Source: Dethiosulfatibacter sp.
GTDB lineage: Bacteria; Bacillota_A; Clostridia; Tissierellales; Dethiosulfatibacteraceae
Assembly (NCBI GenBank): GCA_019084435.1
Contig: JAHRFV010000153.1
Coordinates: forward strand, 1 to 64,000
Length of the DNA: 64,000 nt
Direction of reading: 5' to 3'
Every line of letters begins with the position of its first letter. Positions within the stretch are counted from its first letter, which is position 1. Shown here one piece after another: positions 49,063 to 59,182 of this stretch. The notes beneath the pieces are model-generated. The model was not told the origin of the DNA. It saw only the letters and a program-made list of their open reading frames with translations, and made no database searches. Both the position numbers and the translations under genes were made by a program.

Positions 49063-49806
49063 GTGATCATAGAATTGGACATTTATTCTGCTATACGCCT
49101 TCGATATACAGAAGGTGAATCTATCCGGTCAATTTCACAAAGCCTTGGTATATCTAGGCAGACCGTAAAAAAGTATTGTGAAGGTAACACCCATCCTGAT
49201 GTACGCAAAACATATGAAAGAACTTCAGCAGTAATTACATCGGATGTTGAATCATTCATTCTCAGCTGCTTTATTGAAGATGAAACTGAGAATCTAAAGA
49301 AACAAAAGCATACTGCTAAACGCATTTATGACCGATTAGTAGATGAGCAAAGTTTTACAGGTTCATACTCATCAGTCAGAGATGCAGTTCGCAGGCTCAG
49401 AGTCAATCATGCCGTACCACCACAAAGTGATATTCCCTTAACTTATGATCCCGGCGAAGCAATGCAAATTGATTGGGGTGAAGCAACCGCCTATCTTGAT
49501 GGTCAAAAAGTTAAAGTATATCTGTTTTGTGCAAGGCTATGTAACAGTTGTGATATATTAGTTCAGGCCTACCAAACACAAAACCAAGAAGCTTTCTTAG
49601 AAGCACAACAAAGAGCGTTTGATTTCTTTGGCGGTGTACCCCGTAGAGTTATCTTTGACAATGCAAAAGTCGCTCTAAAAGAAGGGTTTGGACTGTATGC
49701 TAAGCCACAAGACAAATATTTGTCTTTTAGTGCACACTATGCTTTTACCTTAGACTTCTGTAATCCTGCTAAAGGTAACGAAAAGGGCTTAGTAGGTGCG
49801 ACTTGA
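49063..49806 (+). pseudogene. istA: IS21 family transposase IstA, C-terminally truncated
   Basis: The 247 residues begin with a helix-turn-helix (GESIRSISQSLGISRQTVKK) and continue into the rve/DDE domain: AMQIDWGEA (first Asp) and VPRRVIFDNAKVAL (second Asp). A complete IstA has about 400-500 residues and then IstB, but the frame ends shortly after CNPAKGNEKGLV. The catalytic glutamate is lost with the last half and no istB follows. The start GTG has AGGAGG nine bases upstream. Truncation was probably caused by rearrangement against the restriction island that follows. Confidence 0.8.
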
Positions 49807-49863
49807 AGTCGTTAAGTGAATTGTCATCTATGACTACTTCATCCGTTTGAAGTATTCCTATCG

Positions 49864-51528
49864 TCATATGCGAAGAAAGTAATTTCTTGGTGTAAAGCTG
49901 ACGGGATCCCACAGTTCAACATTACGAAGCGTCTGATTGAACTTAATCGGACTATCCTTAAAGCCATTTTCCATGTCTCTTTTCTCGGAGAACGGCTTAT
50001 CGCTATATTCAGAGTTATAGCCTGTAAGGGTTAGATTCCCTATGGTATGCAGCCAAGTCTCATGAATTCTTTCCCATTCTGCACCAAGCTCATTTTTCCA
50101 CTCTTCCGATAGACTTGGATTCTGTGGCATGACGTGCTCAATGGTGTACTGATCCACTTCAACACGTTCTTTTCTATTAAAATTCTCTACCCTTTTAAAC
50201 CAGTAGCTTCGTCTTGGAATGTTATACAGATCTCTGGTCTTCAGTTCTTTTACAAACTCCGTATCATTTGGGAACCGCCTATATGAAGGCAAGAGGATGA
50301 ACTGTGCTTTCACACTTTCCACGTAACGCATTTTATCAACTGACCTCATAAAAGTTGAGAAAGTCTTGTTTAGTGAGTTGGTCGGGATCGAGCAGATATT
50401 TCTTCTGAATACATAGGCTTCCACCAATCTAAGGATTTCAATAAAATCCTCTTTTATCAGAACGCCTTCTTCGTAATCGTCGTAGATCTCCATCAGCAAA
50501 GGATAAGCTACATCAACACGTAATTCTTTGATGTCGTTAAACACAACCCTTAGATCCTTATCAGGCTCCTGGTTGAGCGTCATATTGCAATAATACTTGG
50601 AAAACTTTCTAATATCTTCGACAATTTGACTGATCTCAATATCCTTTGATCTCATCAAAACGGCATAATCTTTGAAAGCTTCATACACTTCGCTGATTCT
50701 AGGTATTCTTCCAGTTTTAACGGTTAAAAAGTGACGCATGAACCCATCAAAATCTGAGGTGTATGCTTCCTGACCAAAATCAATTTCCATGGGCCTCCAG
50801 AGGTGCTCATATAAAAATGATTGCTGCTTTATATCAAGGCCCATCAATATATAGTTTCGAATCAAATCCGCCTGTGTCAATTCTTTCCCTGTTGAGTTCA
50901 TACTTTCAAAAATAAGCTGCGGATTATCTTGATCGCTACTAAGTGCAATATCAACGACTATGAGTTTTGCGATTCCCTTACACAGCACTTCTAATTTGTC
51001 GCTGTAATCCTCTATCCATTCCTTGAAAAACTCATAGTTTTCTTTGATTCTTAGAGAATATTTCTTCGGCATTTCTTTACCATCAACTATTGCAATCAGA
51101 GATTCTCTATCTGTTTTTGATAAAATCAGCTTGTAGTATTTCTCTCCCTCTTCTTCAGGGTTTCGAAGATAATAGTTTCTTAATTTCCTGGGAGAAAAGC
51201 CATCGATAATTTCCTGCTCACCGGTTGGTAAATCTCTCAGCTTATCAGCAAGGGCAGCAATCAGAAGAGATAATGTTGTCAATCTTTGCTGGCCATCTAT
51301 AACCAATAACGGTGACTGACTCGTTATACTATATAATCCCTTTTCAATATACACGATGGAACCTACAAAATGCGCATTAATCCCTTTGTTTTCACCAGTT
51401 CTAATAATATCATCCCAAAGCTGACGGCATTCTCTTTTAGACCAAGAATAGGTTCTTTGATAAATTGGGATAACAAACTGTGGTGACTTTTTTATAAACT
51501 CAAGTAGCTTTGCTTCTGTTGCCTTCAA
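49864..51528 (-). CDS. DUF262/DUF1524 (GmrSD-like) protein
   Basis: A 554-residue protein with the DUF262 ParB-like domain at the N-terminus (PQFVIPIYQRTYSWSKRECR, then LLVIDGQQRLTTLSLLIAAL, the QR motif that contacts nucleotide) and a C-terminal DUF1524 HNH-like domain (YTIEHVMPQNPSLSEEW, then HTIGNLTLTGYNSEYS). This architecture resembles GmrSD type IV enzymes and other phage-defence nucleases. It is the last gene of the type I restriction island, same strand, 24 bp after the YdbC-like gene, so it is probably an accessory defence effector. Confidence 0.85.
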   Translation of the reverse strand: MKATEAKLLEFIKKSPQFVIPIYQRTYSWSKRECRQLWDDIIRTGENKGINAHFVGSIVYIEKGLYSITSQSPLLVIDGQQRLTTLSLLIAALADKLRDLPTGEQEIIDGFSPRKLRNYYLRNPEEEGEKYYKLILSKTDRESLIAIVDGKEMPKKYSLRIKENYEFFKEWIEDYSDKLEVLCKGIAKLIVVDIALSSDQDNPQLIFESMNSTGKELTQADLIRNYILMGLDIKQQSFLYEHLWRPMEIDFGQEAYTSDFDGFMRHFLTVKTGRIPRISEVYEAFKDYAVLMRSKDIEISQIVEDIRKFSKYYCNMTLNQEPDKDLRVVFNDIKELRVDVAYPLLMEIYDDYEEGVLIKEDFIEILRLVEAYVFRRNICSIPTNSLNKTFSTFMRSVDKMRYVESVKAQFILLPSYRRFPNDTEFVKELKTRDLYNIPRRSYWFKRVENFNRKERVEVDQYTIEHVMPQNPSLSEEWKNELGAEWERIHETWLHTIGNLTLTGYNSEYSDKPFSEKRDMENGFKDSPIKFNQTLRNVELWDPVSFTPRNYFLRI

Positions 51529-51552
51529 TGCTTCACCCCCTTAAACTAGTCT

Positions 51553-51774
51553 CTACAACTCCATTTGGTTCAGTAAATCCCTCAGCTTTTTAAGTTCCTC
51601 AGTACTTAAGGTTACGCCCTTGCCCATTTTCTCATGTTCCGGCGCCCAATCCCTGATGTCATATTTAGGTTCTCTGTCATTCCAGCTGATTAAATTCAGT
51701 TCCTTTGACCAGCCTTTATTGTTTTCTGAAAGAGTGCCCACAGTTTCTTTGATTTCATATTTAATATCTGCCAT
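51553..51774 (-). CDS. YdbC family PC4-like single-stranded DNA-binding protein
   Basis: A 73-residue protein of the PC4/YdbC type: MADIKYEIKETVGTLSENNK, then ELNLISWNDREPKYDIRDWA and GKGVTLSTEELKKLRDLL. The fold binds single-stranded DNA as a dimer. It lies between a YgjP-like protease gene and the DUF262 gene; a co-transcribed ssDNA-binding protein in a restriction island is unusual and may protect or sense damaged DNA. The ATG at 51774 follows GGAATGATTTAC. Confidence 0.75.
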   Translation of the reverse strand: MADIKYEIKETVGTLSENNKGWSKELNLISWNDREPKYDIRDWAPEHEKMGKGVTLSTEELKKLRDLLNQMEL

Positions 51775-51795
51775 GTAAATCATTCCTTTCATTAA

Positions 51796-52512
51796 TCAGT
51801 AGGTCCATTGACTACTTTCATAAATCATTTCATTTAGCTCATCTCGAATGCTCTTCCAATTTGGAAGAAACTCATCCATGTACACTTTAAACCTATCATT
51901 ATGGTGCCTTTCAAGTAGATGGACCATTTCATGAACTATGATGTATTCTAAGCATCTTGGGTTTTTCTTGGCTAGTTCAAGGTTAATCCATATCCGTTTA
52001 TCCTGTTCATTGCAGGTTCCCCATTTTGTTTTCATGAGTTTGACGCCCCACTCATTAACAGTTACACCGATTGTATCTTCCCATTTTTCTATATACTCAG
52101 GTATCAGACTCTTTAGCTCCTCTCGATACCACTGACTTACAATCCGCTCACGTTTTTCTTTTGTATGCCCCGGTCTCACATAAAGGTCCATATACTTCTT
52201 ATTTCGCAGTTCTACTCGCTGTTTTTCACTGGATTCAATGACATTGAGTAGATAGCGGCTTCCCATGAAGTAATGGCTTTCTCCTGACAAAAACTCTCTA
52301 ACAGATTGACGTTCCTGGGTATCAAACTCTTTTCGTTGTTTTTTAATCCATGAAAGCTTGGATATGACAAAAAGTCTAATAGCCTCTTCATCCATATTTT
52401 CAGGAGCTGCAAGCCTCACTCTACCAGCCGGCGGATGAACTGAGAGATGAACATTCTTAATATTTTTCTTTATAACTTCAATTTCTATATCATTGATTAT
52501 GATGTTATTCAT
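51796..52512 (-). CDS. YgjP/SprT-like metal-dependent hydrolase (DUF45, M48-type)
   Basis: A 238-residue zinc protein with IIVHEMVHLLERHHNDRFKV carrying HExxH and the third ligand, preceded by KLMKTKWGTCNEQDKRIWIN, the hallmark of the YgjP/DUF45 family. The N-terminal half (KKNIKNVHLSVHPPAGRVRL) is also typical. Genes of this family are strikingly often linked to type I restriction systems; their target is unproven. The ATG at 52512 is close to the HsdR stop, with AAGGTG nine bases upstream, so translation is linked to hsdR. Confidence 0.85.
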   Translation of the reverse strand: MNNIIINDIEIEVIKKNIKNVHLSVHPPAGRVRLAAPENMDEEAIRLFVISKLSWIKKQRKEFDTQERQSVREFLSGESHYFMGSRYLLNVIESSEKQRVELRNKKYMDLYVRPGHTKEKRERIVSQWYREELKSLIPEYIEKWEDTIGVTVNEWGVKLMKTKWGTCNEQDKRIWINLELAKKNPRCLEYIIVHEMVHLLERHHNDRFKVYMDEFLPNWKSIRDELNEMIYESSQWTY

Positions 52513-52513
52513 T

Positions 52514-55500
52514 CTAGTATTCACCTTGATTCTTCACAATTTCAAAGATCTCATCAAGCTTTTCATCATCTTCAACATATCTTCCAACGATATACTTGAC
52601 CTTCCGCTCTTTAATTTTACTACCTCTCCACCCATCTGGTCGGTTGTATGTTAGATCTTCATCAATAGCTAAAACCAAACTTTCATCTTGATCTAAGTTA
52701 TCGTATAAAGCTCTTTTTGCTCCGGAGTTAATCGTCTTAGGATAACTTTCCGATTTTCCAGGATCCTTGGCTCTCTTAGCCAGCTCTACGATTTTTGCAA
52801 GGTACTCCTGATAATTTACTACCTGCTCTTTTCTTAGCTTTATAATTTCATCTAAAAGGACTGACATTTTTTCATAGTACTTAGGGTTGGTTGGAGTTTC
52901 ATCAATGATGAGTTTTCTTACGTTATTCTCAATGGTTTCTGCTGCAGCTTCCTTATCTTTTTTAATGCCTTCTGGCAGTGAGTATACTGCGTCTTCACCT
53001 TTCTCTACAATAAGGTCAATCAATGACATGTCATCAAAAGCAGAGATCTTCTCGCTGTCTTTTGCTGAAATATAAGAATCGATAAGATGTCTCATACCGC
53101 CCTCATAGGCTTTAAGATCAATATAATCACCAGCTGCATGCATCACTTCATGGCGAACATTATCGTAGTATTTTGTTAAACGTATAATCTCATCCGCTTC
53201 CTGTTTTGAATATCCTGCATCTTCCATTTCATTGGCAAGACCTGCGTAGGCTCTTATGAAAGCTACAACATGTTTATAAAGAGCGAGTCTTTTCTGTTCA
53301 TTTTCCTTTATAGCATCTTTGTCAAGTGTGTCCTTTGCTACAAAATATCTGATGTAAGCCAATGTATCTTTTGGTGGCGCCACAGGTTCACACAGTGCTT
53401 CCAAACTTTCTAATGCTGTGTCCAGCTTTTCTCTGGCTTTGTCCAATCGATTCGTCAATAGTCCTTCAATGTCTTCTTTCTCATATCCATCAAAAGCTTC
53501 TGAAGTATAATCTCCAACAGACTTTTCAAGACTCTTAAAGAGATCCTTGTAATCCACGATATAGCCGTACTCTTTATCATCTCCATGAAGACGATTTACA
53601 CGACAAATAGCCTGGAAAAGCCCATGATCCTGCATGCTCTTATCAATATAGAGATAGGTAGCAGGTGGTGCATCAAAGCCTGTAAGCAGTTTATCAACGA
53701 CAATTAGGAGCTTCATCTGAGCCGGATCATCGATGAACTGTTTCTTGACTTCTTCTTCGAAATCTTCCGGATTTTTTCCATCAAGCATTTTTTGATAGAT
53801 CTCGTATTTTTCAATATTCTCTGTCTCCTGATCTTCCCCAGTACTTTCACCTTTTATATCAGAAATATTAGGAGAATAGGATGTAACAATGGCACATTTC
53901 TTAAATCCTTCAGCTTGGAAAAGTTCATAGTACTTACAAGCCTCGTAAATACTACCTGCCACAAGCATGGCATTTCCCCTTCCATTTTGAAGACGATCCT
54001 TTGTTTCCATATCGTATATGATGTCATTCACAATTCTTACTAATCTGGACTTTGAGCTAAGTACTTTTTGAAGAGTTCCCCATCGTTGTTTTAGTTTAAC
54101 GACGGCATAGTCTGTAAGTCCTCTAGTTTTTGCTTCAAACCATTTGTCAATTTTTTCTTGGGAAGTGATATCTTGATCTACATCCCGAGCTTCATACTGA
54201 AGGTCAAGTACAACATTATCCTTTACTGCCTCATCGAACTTATAGGTATGGATATAGCCGCCAAAGACTTCAATACTTTTTTGCTTATCTTTCTTTAGTA
54301 AAGGTGTGCCGGTAAAGCCAATAAACACGGCATTGGGCAGAATTACTTTCATAGCATCATGAAGCTTTCCAGATTGTGTTCTATGACACTCATCTACAAA
54401 AACATAGATGTCTCCTTTTGCCTTGAAATCCTTAGGCAAGCTCTTCTTAAGGTCAGCTATGTACTGATCATAATCGGATTCTTTCAATTCTCCTTCTTTT
54501 CTACCAAACTTGTGAATCAGCGAACCTAATAGAAGCGGAGTTGTAGCGTTTAACTTCTCAATCAGATCGGCTCCACTTTTGGTTCTATAAAGATCCTCGT
54601 CTACACCTCTGAATACTTTCTCTATCTGCTTATCCAGTTCATCTCGATCTGTGATGATCAAGATTCTGGAATCAGAAATATTTTCTCTGATCCATTTTGC
54701 CAGCCAAACCATGGTCAGACTTTTACCACTGCCTTGCGTATGCCAAATGATGCCACCTTCACGCTGTTTCACCTTTTGTGAAGCTGCTCTCACACCCAAA
54801 TACTGATTCTGCCGGCATAGTTTCTTTACGCCTCTATCAAAAACAACAAAGTCATGAATGATTTCTAAAAGTCTTTCCTTATGGCACATACCAACAATCT
54901 GCTTGTCCAGAACGTAATCAAGGGATTCAGTGATTGACTCCACTTCTAAGGATAATCTGTCATCAGCTTTATCGTCTTCTTTCCAGGTCAGGTAATATTT
55001 TTCTTTGGTTTCGATGGTTCCATAACGCATACCCGCTGTATCATTGCCAGCCATGATCAGTTGCATAGTATGAAAAAATGGTCTGATGAAATTGGAGGTT
55101 TGATTATCCAGATTCTGCCTGATGCCTTCAGAAATAGAAACTGTACTGCGCTTTAGTTCAATGACTCCCAGAGCAATACCATTAACGTAAATAACGATAT
55201 CCGGACGCTTTTTGTGTTCGCCTTTGATAGAGACTTCTTCTGCAATATAGAAGTCATTGTCATACACATCATCAAAATTGATAAAAGAAACCGTTTGATT
55301 GTTCTCTCCCATATGCTCTTTTACCTGAGCACCATATCGAATCAAAGAGTATACTGACTTGTTGGCATAGTATAGTTTATCCACCTGATTCCCAGCTGCT
55401 TTGACCAGCTTATCTACTGCACGATTAATTAGATTAGGAGTATACCCTTTTCGATCCAAGTACTTTCTTAAATATTCTTCTTCAATAGCCGCATTATTTT

Positions 55501-55603
55501 CTCTTTCATGCCAGTTGCCAAGATAGGTATAGTCAAGCGTATGAGAAAAAAGCTTGACGATTCTATCTTGAGTTTTTCTTTCGACTTGACCTACACCACT
55601 CAT
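52514..55603 (-). CDS. hsdR: type I restriction endonuclease subunit R
   Basis: A 1029-residue HsdR. The N-terminal PD-(D/E)xK nuclease domain shows KKRPDIVIYVNGIALGVIEL ending KRS. The SF2 translocase follows: Walker A HTQGSGKSLTMVWLAK, motif II FVDECHRTQ, motif III FTGTPLL, and later motifs such as LLIVVDKLLTGFDAP and QAICRVNRL. A helical C-terminal domain mediates binding to the methylase core. It cuts DNA after ATP-driven translocation. It overlaps hsdS by 4 nt (ATGA). Confidence 0.95.
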   Translation of the reverse strand: MSGVGQVERKTQDRIVKLFSHTLDYTYLGNWHERENNAAIEEEYLRKYLDRKGYTPNLINRAVDKLVKAAGNQVDKLYYANKSVYSLIRYGAQVKEHMGENNQTVSFINFDDVYDNDFYIAEEVSIKGEHKKRPDIVIYVNGIALGVIELKRSTVSISEGIRQNLDNQTSNFIRPFFHTMQLIMAGNDTAGMRYGTIETKEKYYLTWKEDDKADDRLSLEVESITESLDYVLDKQIVGMCHKERLLEIIHDFVVFDRGVKKLCRQNQYLGVRAASQKVKQREGGIIWHTQGSGKSLTMVWLAKWIRENISDSRILIITDRDELDKQIEKVFRGVDEDLYRTKSGADLIEKLNATTPLLLGSLIHKFGRKEGELKESDYDQYIADLKKSLPKDFKAKGDIYVFVDECHRTQSGKLHDAMKVILPNAVFIGFTGTPLLKKDKQKSIEVFGGYIHTYKFDEAVKDNVVLDLQYEARDVDQDITSQEKIDKWFEAKTRGLTDYAVVKLKQRWGTLQKVLSSKSRLVRIVNDIIYDMETKDRLQNGRGNAMLVAGSIYEACKYYELFQAEGFKKCAIVTSYSPNISDIKGESTGEDQETENIEKYEIYQKMLDGKNPEDFEEEVKKQFIDDPAQMKLLIVVDKLLTGFDAPPATYLYIDKSMQDHGLFQAICRVNRLHGDDKEYGYIVDYKDLFKSLEKSVGDYTSEAFDGYEKEDIEGLLTNRLDKAREKLDTALESLEALCEPVAPPKDTLAYIRYFVAKDTLDKDAIKENEQKRLALYKHVVAFIRAYAGLANEMEDAGYSKQEADEIIRLTKYYDNVRHEVMHAAGDYIDLKAYEGGMRHLIDSYISAKDSEKISAFDDMSLIDLIVEKGEDAVYSLPEGIKKDKEAAAETIENNVRKLIIDETPTNPKYYEKMSVLLDEIIKLRKEQVVNYQEYLAKIVELAKRAKDPGKSESYPKTINSGAKRALYDNLDQDESLVLAIDEDLTYNRPDGWRGSKIKERKVKYIVGRYVEDDEKLDEIFEIVKNQGEY

Positions 55604-56808
55604 ATCAACCGAATCCTCCCTGTCAAGAGTTCTTGCATCATCCCTTGTTTAATGGTTTTATATTTCTCTAGTTTTTCTTCCAATGCTTCAATTTCTAAGT
55701 CCATGTCAGATAAGACTTGGGCTATAGCTTTTTGTTCTTCTATTGAAGGTAGCGTAATATTAATATTCTGAACCATATTCTTATTCAAATTTGATTGAGT
55801 ACCTGTTTGGCCTTGGGTTCGCATGAAATACTTAATGAAACTCAAGTAATAATACAAATACTCGACACATAATATTTGATCGTAACATTGAATACCCAAA
55901 ATTGCTTGGCTGGAAGACACTTCTTTCTTTGTAATAACACATTCTCCAATTGAAGCATACATTGCATATAGAATAGTATCTTCAGGAAATAACACAGCTG
56001 AACTATTATTCAATCCTTCTTGTGTTATTTTTTTCTCTGTATATCTCAAGTATTTTCTTGAAGCAGTCATGTCATTGATAGAAGCCCAAGGAATCTTACC
56101 ATTATAAAACTGCTTAACCTCAGTACGAGGAGTTCCACCACTTTGCATTCGGGACATTTCACCTAACTTTTTAATTTCCCAGTCACCACTAAACCCAGGA
56201 AGTCGCTTTTTACCGGTCAAAAGTTGTTGCATTGCTCCTAGTTTGATCTTCTTCTTTTTATCAATCAGTTTTTCACAGGAGAGAATCAATTTGTCACTAT
56301 CCATCAGAGTCTCTGAAATAGCCTTTTGTTCTGGTAGCGAGGGGATAGTCATTTTTAATGTTTCAAGTGTTCTCTTATTTAATTTATATCTACCCGCGCC
56401 TTGTCTACTTAAATGAGCTGTAATATCCCGGTGATAGAAATACCAATAAAACCATTCAGTTTGATTTTTTAGGCCTTTAATTACATGAGCATGATTATTT
56501 ACATTAAACTTACCCGTTACCAATAATGTCATTGGCATATTCCGCCACTTTAAAAAATGATCTCCATCTTCTCCAATTAACGAATATTCACCATCTATTC
56601 TATATTCATTGATATAATCCTGAATTCCTGTAGGCCCATAATAAGGATATTTACCCTGCATGGTTTCTCTAATTTTGCCGCTTATAGGCAACCTTAAATT
56701 ATTGTAAATTCCATATGCCTCTTTAACCTCTGCAACTTCCCAGTCGCTTGGAATGATTCCTAGGTCAGTCACCTTGTACCCTTCTGGTACCTTTCTATCA
56801 TCTACCAT
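55600..56808 (-). CDS. hsdS: type I restriction specificity subunit S
   Basis: A 402-residue HsdS with two target-recognition domains. The first covers about residues 10-160 (LGIIPSDWEVAEVKEAYGIY, then WFYWYFYHRDITAHLSRQGA) and the second residues 205-360 (GDWEKKLG-like; here DWEIKKLGEMSRMQSGGTPR). Each is followed by a helical spacer (LPEQKAISETLMDSDKLILS and SIEEQKAIAQVLSDMDLEIE). The enzyme recognises a bipartite sequence that cannot be read from the protein. It ends in TGRIRLI and overlaps hsdR. Confidence 0.93.
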   Translation of the reverse strand: MVDDRKVPEGYKVTDLGIIPSDWEVAEVKEAYGIYNNLRLPISGKIRETMQGKYPYYGPTGIQDYINEYRIDGEYSLIGEDGDHFLKWRNMPMTLLVTGKFNVNNHAHVIKGLKNQTEWFYWYFYHRDITAHLSRQGAGRYKLNKRTLETLKMTIPSLPEQKAISETLMDSDKLILSCEKLIDKKKKIKLGAMQQLLTGKKRLPGFSGDWEIKKLGEMSRMQSGGTPRTEVKQFYNGKIPWASINDMTASRKYLRYTEKKITQEGLNNSSAVLFPEDTILYAMYASIGECVITKKEVSSSQAILGIQCYDQILCVEYLYYYLSFIKYFMRTQGQTGTQSNLNKNMVQNINITLPSIEEQKAIAQVLSDMDLEIEALEEKLEKYKTIKQGMMQELLTGRIRLI

Positions 56809-59162
56809 GCAAACCCCATCCTTTCTAAGTGTCTTTCAACTTTTTCAGCATGGGACTTCACTTCATCTTCAATTTCAAACAATGTTTCATCATATCTTTC
56901 TGCTAGTTCATTAATTCTAGATGCCAAACGATGAGAAACTCTATCCATCTCACTATTCACTTCTCTTACGATATATAGAAGCCATTTTATATCGACTACC
57001 AGAGTCTTGATTTCATCCTCTGTGAGAACTTTGTATTTTTCATTGACCTTTTTATCGAGCGCCTTCATGGCATCTTTCACCTTTTTATTTGCATCAGATT
57101 CATGTTCTACCAACAGTAAATAGGACTCCAAAACTTCTAACTCTTCTACAGACTCTGGATCATCCTTGATATCTTTGATCCGATTTTTCAAACTCCCTTT
57201 AGTGATATTCCCTTTGTCGTTTTTAATTTCTTCAAGATAACCTTCCTCACCACTGTTTTCTTCTTCAAACTCTTCTTTCTGTCTAGTTATCTCATCTTTA
57301 TTAGCTTCAAGACTCTCAATAGCTGCTTTTTCCTCATAGAAGTATTTGTCTATAACAAGGTTCTCTGGTACAAGATCCTTATCTGGAATCCATCCATTTT
57401 CTACAATCATATAGACATCGTCCTTCATCTCTTCAAGCCAGTAAGTCATTAAGTATTGATAGATATCATACTTATCAATCAGCGTTCTAGATGAGAAGGA
57501 TTCTAATATATCCTCTGCTATGTCATTGATCAAAACTTTAGGATCAATGTTCGAATCAATTTTGAGGAAGCGATCCCTATGACGTTCTGCCCAGCCATTA
57601 ATAATGGCATTAACTTCTTCTGAATATAGAATAAACTCCTGATGATTAAAGATGACTTCTTTGATTTTTTCCTTTTCAACCTTTAAATTATAATAGCCTT
57701 CTCTTCCATTTATTTTAAATAGAGACTCTTTCATTGTTGGATAAACACCCCAATATTTCTGAAGCGCATCTATATCTGCAACAGGAATTCCCCCTTGAAG
57801 GTGAGCAGCAATATCCTGGATATCTTCTTCCTCCTGATTATCTATATATCTTGGAATGTTGAGATTGTATTCATTGCTCTCGATTTCTTCAACAGATACC
57901 ATTCTAGAGAATTTTGGTATCTCAAGTTGTTTAGTAAACACATCTACGATCTTATGGACGTCCTGCTCTCGAAGTCTATTTTTGTTCCCGTCCTTAATAA
58001 ATCCTTTGCTGGCATCAATCATAAAGATACCTTTTCTCGCTTCAGCATTTTCCTTATCAATTACCAGAATAGCTGCCGGAATTCCTGTACCATAGAACAG
58101 GTTGGCAGGCAGACCAATGATCCCTTTGAAGTAGCCTTTTCTTATAATATTCTTTCTAATTTCCGCTTCTGCGTTTCCTCTAAAAAGTACGCCATGGGGT
58201 AGAATTATCGCACCTTTACCCCTGCTCTTTAATGATTTTATAAAATGCAAAAGGAAGGCATAGTCACCATTCTTTGCAGGTGGTATCCCATATCCTGTGA
58301 AACGATCAAATTCATCATTGTTTGGATCTAAGCCGCTACTCCACGATTTTGTTGAAAAAGGAGGATTTGCAACAGCAAAATCAAAGGTCTTGAGTGTTCC
58401 GTCAGGATTCTTAAACTCAGGGGATGAAATGGTGTCACCTTGCTGAATTTCAGCTATCTCATTTCCATGAAGAATCATGTTCATCTTAGCCAAAGCTACT
58501 GTGGCTACATCTTTTTCTTGACCGTAAATGGTAACGCCTCTCTGGGCTTCATCGGCAGCTTTTAATAGTAATGAACCACTTCCACATGTTGGATCATATA
58601 TGGTCTGAGATTGGCTTCTAGCCTTCTCTATTCCTATAACCCTAGCCATAATTCTGGAAACCTCAGATGGAGTATAGAACTGCCCTTTGCTTTTTCCAGA
58701 TTCAGTGGCAAAATGCTTCATTAGATATTCATAAGCATCTCCAAGAATATCGTCTCCATCAGCACCATTCCCACCGAAATCCAGTTCAGGATCTTCAAAG
58801 ATTGCCACCAAGTTGGTAAGGCGATCAACCATTTCTTTTCCTTTACCAAGTTTATCAGCATCATTGAAGTCCGCAACTGTAATAACGCCTACCAAGTCAT
58901 TCGCATCAGCCATTTTTCTGATGACAACGTTGGTTTTATCCCCAATTTCCTTGTCACCTTTAAGCTTTATCAAATCATGGAAGCTTCCGCCTTCTGGTAC
59001 TTCTATGAGCGCATCTCTTTTCCCATAATATTTATCTGTTACATATCTCATGAACAGCAACACGAGAATATAATCTTTATATTGTGAGGCATCCATACCG
59101 CCTCTTAATTGGTCACAACTTTTCCATAATCTACTATATAGCTCACTCTTTTTCATCGCCAT
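56802..59162 (-). CDS. hsdM: type I restriction methyltransferase subunit M, long form
   Basis: A 786-residue adenine methyltransferase. Helical N-terminal domain (SRLWKSCDQLRGGMDASQYK), SAM motif TIYDPTCGSGSLLLKA and catalytic motif FAVANPPFST. The conserved core ends near residue 510. An unusual extra 270 residues follow, largely charged coiled coil (QKEEFEEENSGEEGYLEEIK onward, with KVERHLERMGFAW at the end). Classical HsdM has about 500-530 residues, so this longer form belongs to a subgroup. It overlaps hsdS by 7 nt. GGAAGGTGAAACGAT precedes the ATG. Confidence 0.93.
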   Translation of the reverse strand: MAMKKSELYSRLWKSCDQLRGGMDASQYKDYILVLLFMRYVTDKYYGKRDALIEVPEGGSFHDLIKLKGDKEIGDKTNVVIRKMADANDLVGVITVADFNDADKLGKGKEMVDRLTNLVAIFEDPELDFGGNGADGDDILGDAYEYLMKHFATESGKSKGQFYTPSEVSRIMARVIGIEKARSQSQTIYDPTCGSGSLLLKAADEAQRGVTIYGQEKDVATVALAKMNMILHGNEIAEIQQGDTISSPEFKNPDGTLKTFDFAVANPPFSTKSWSSGLDPNNDEFDRFTGYGIPPAKNGDYAFLLHFIKSLKSRGKGAIILPHGVLFRGNAEAEIRKNIIRKGYFKGIIGLPANLFYGTGIPAAILVIDKENAEARKGIFMIDASKGFIKDGNKNRLREQDVHKIVDVFTKQLEIPKFSRMVSVEEIESNEYNLNIPRYIDNQEEEDIQDIAAHLQGGIPVADIDALQKYWGVYPTMKESLFKINGREGYYNLKVEKEKIKEVIFNHQEFILYSEEVNAIINGWAERHRDRFLKIDSNIDPKVLINDIAEDILESFSSRTLIDKYDIYQYLMTYWLEEMKDDVYMIVENGWIPDKDLVPENLVIDKYFYEEKAAIESLEANKDEITRQKEEFEEENSGEEGYLEEIKNDKGNITKGSLKNRIKDIKDDPESVEELEVLESYLLLVEHESDANKKVKDAMKALDKKVNEKYKVLTEDEIKTLVVDIKWLLYIVREVNSEMDRVSHRLASRINELAERYDETLFEIEDEVKSHAEKVERHLERMGFAW

Positions 59163-59182
59163 ATCGTTTCACCTTCCGTTAC

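Noticed and set aside
52212..52412. Alternative frames inside the YgjP-like and HsdR genes
   Set aside because: They are out-of-frame shadows without start signals.
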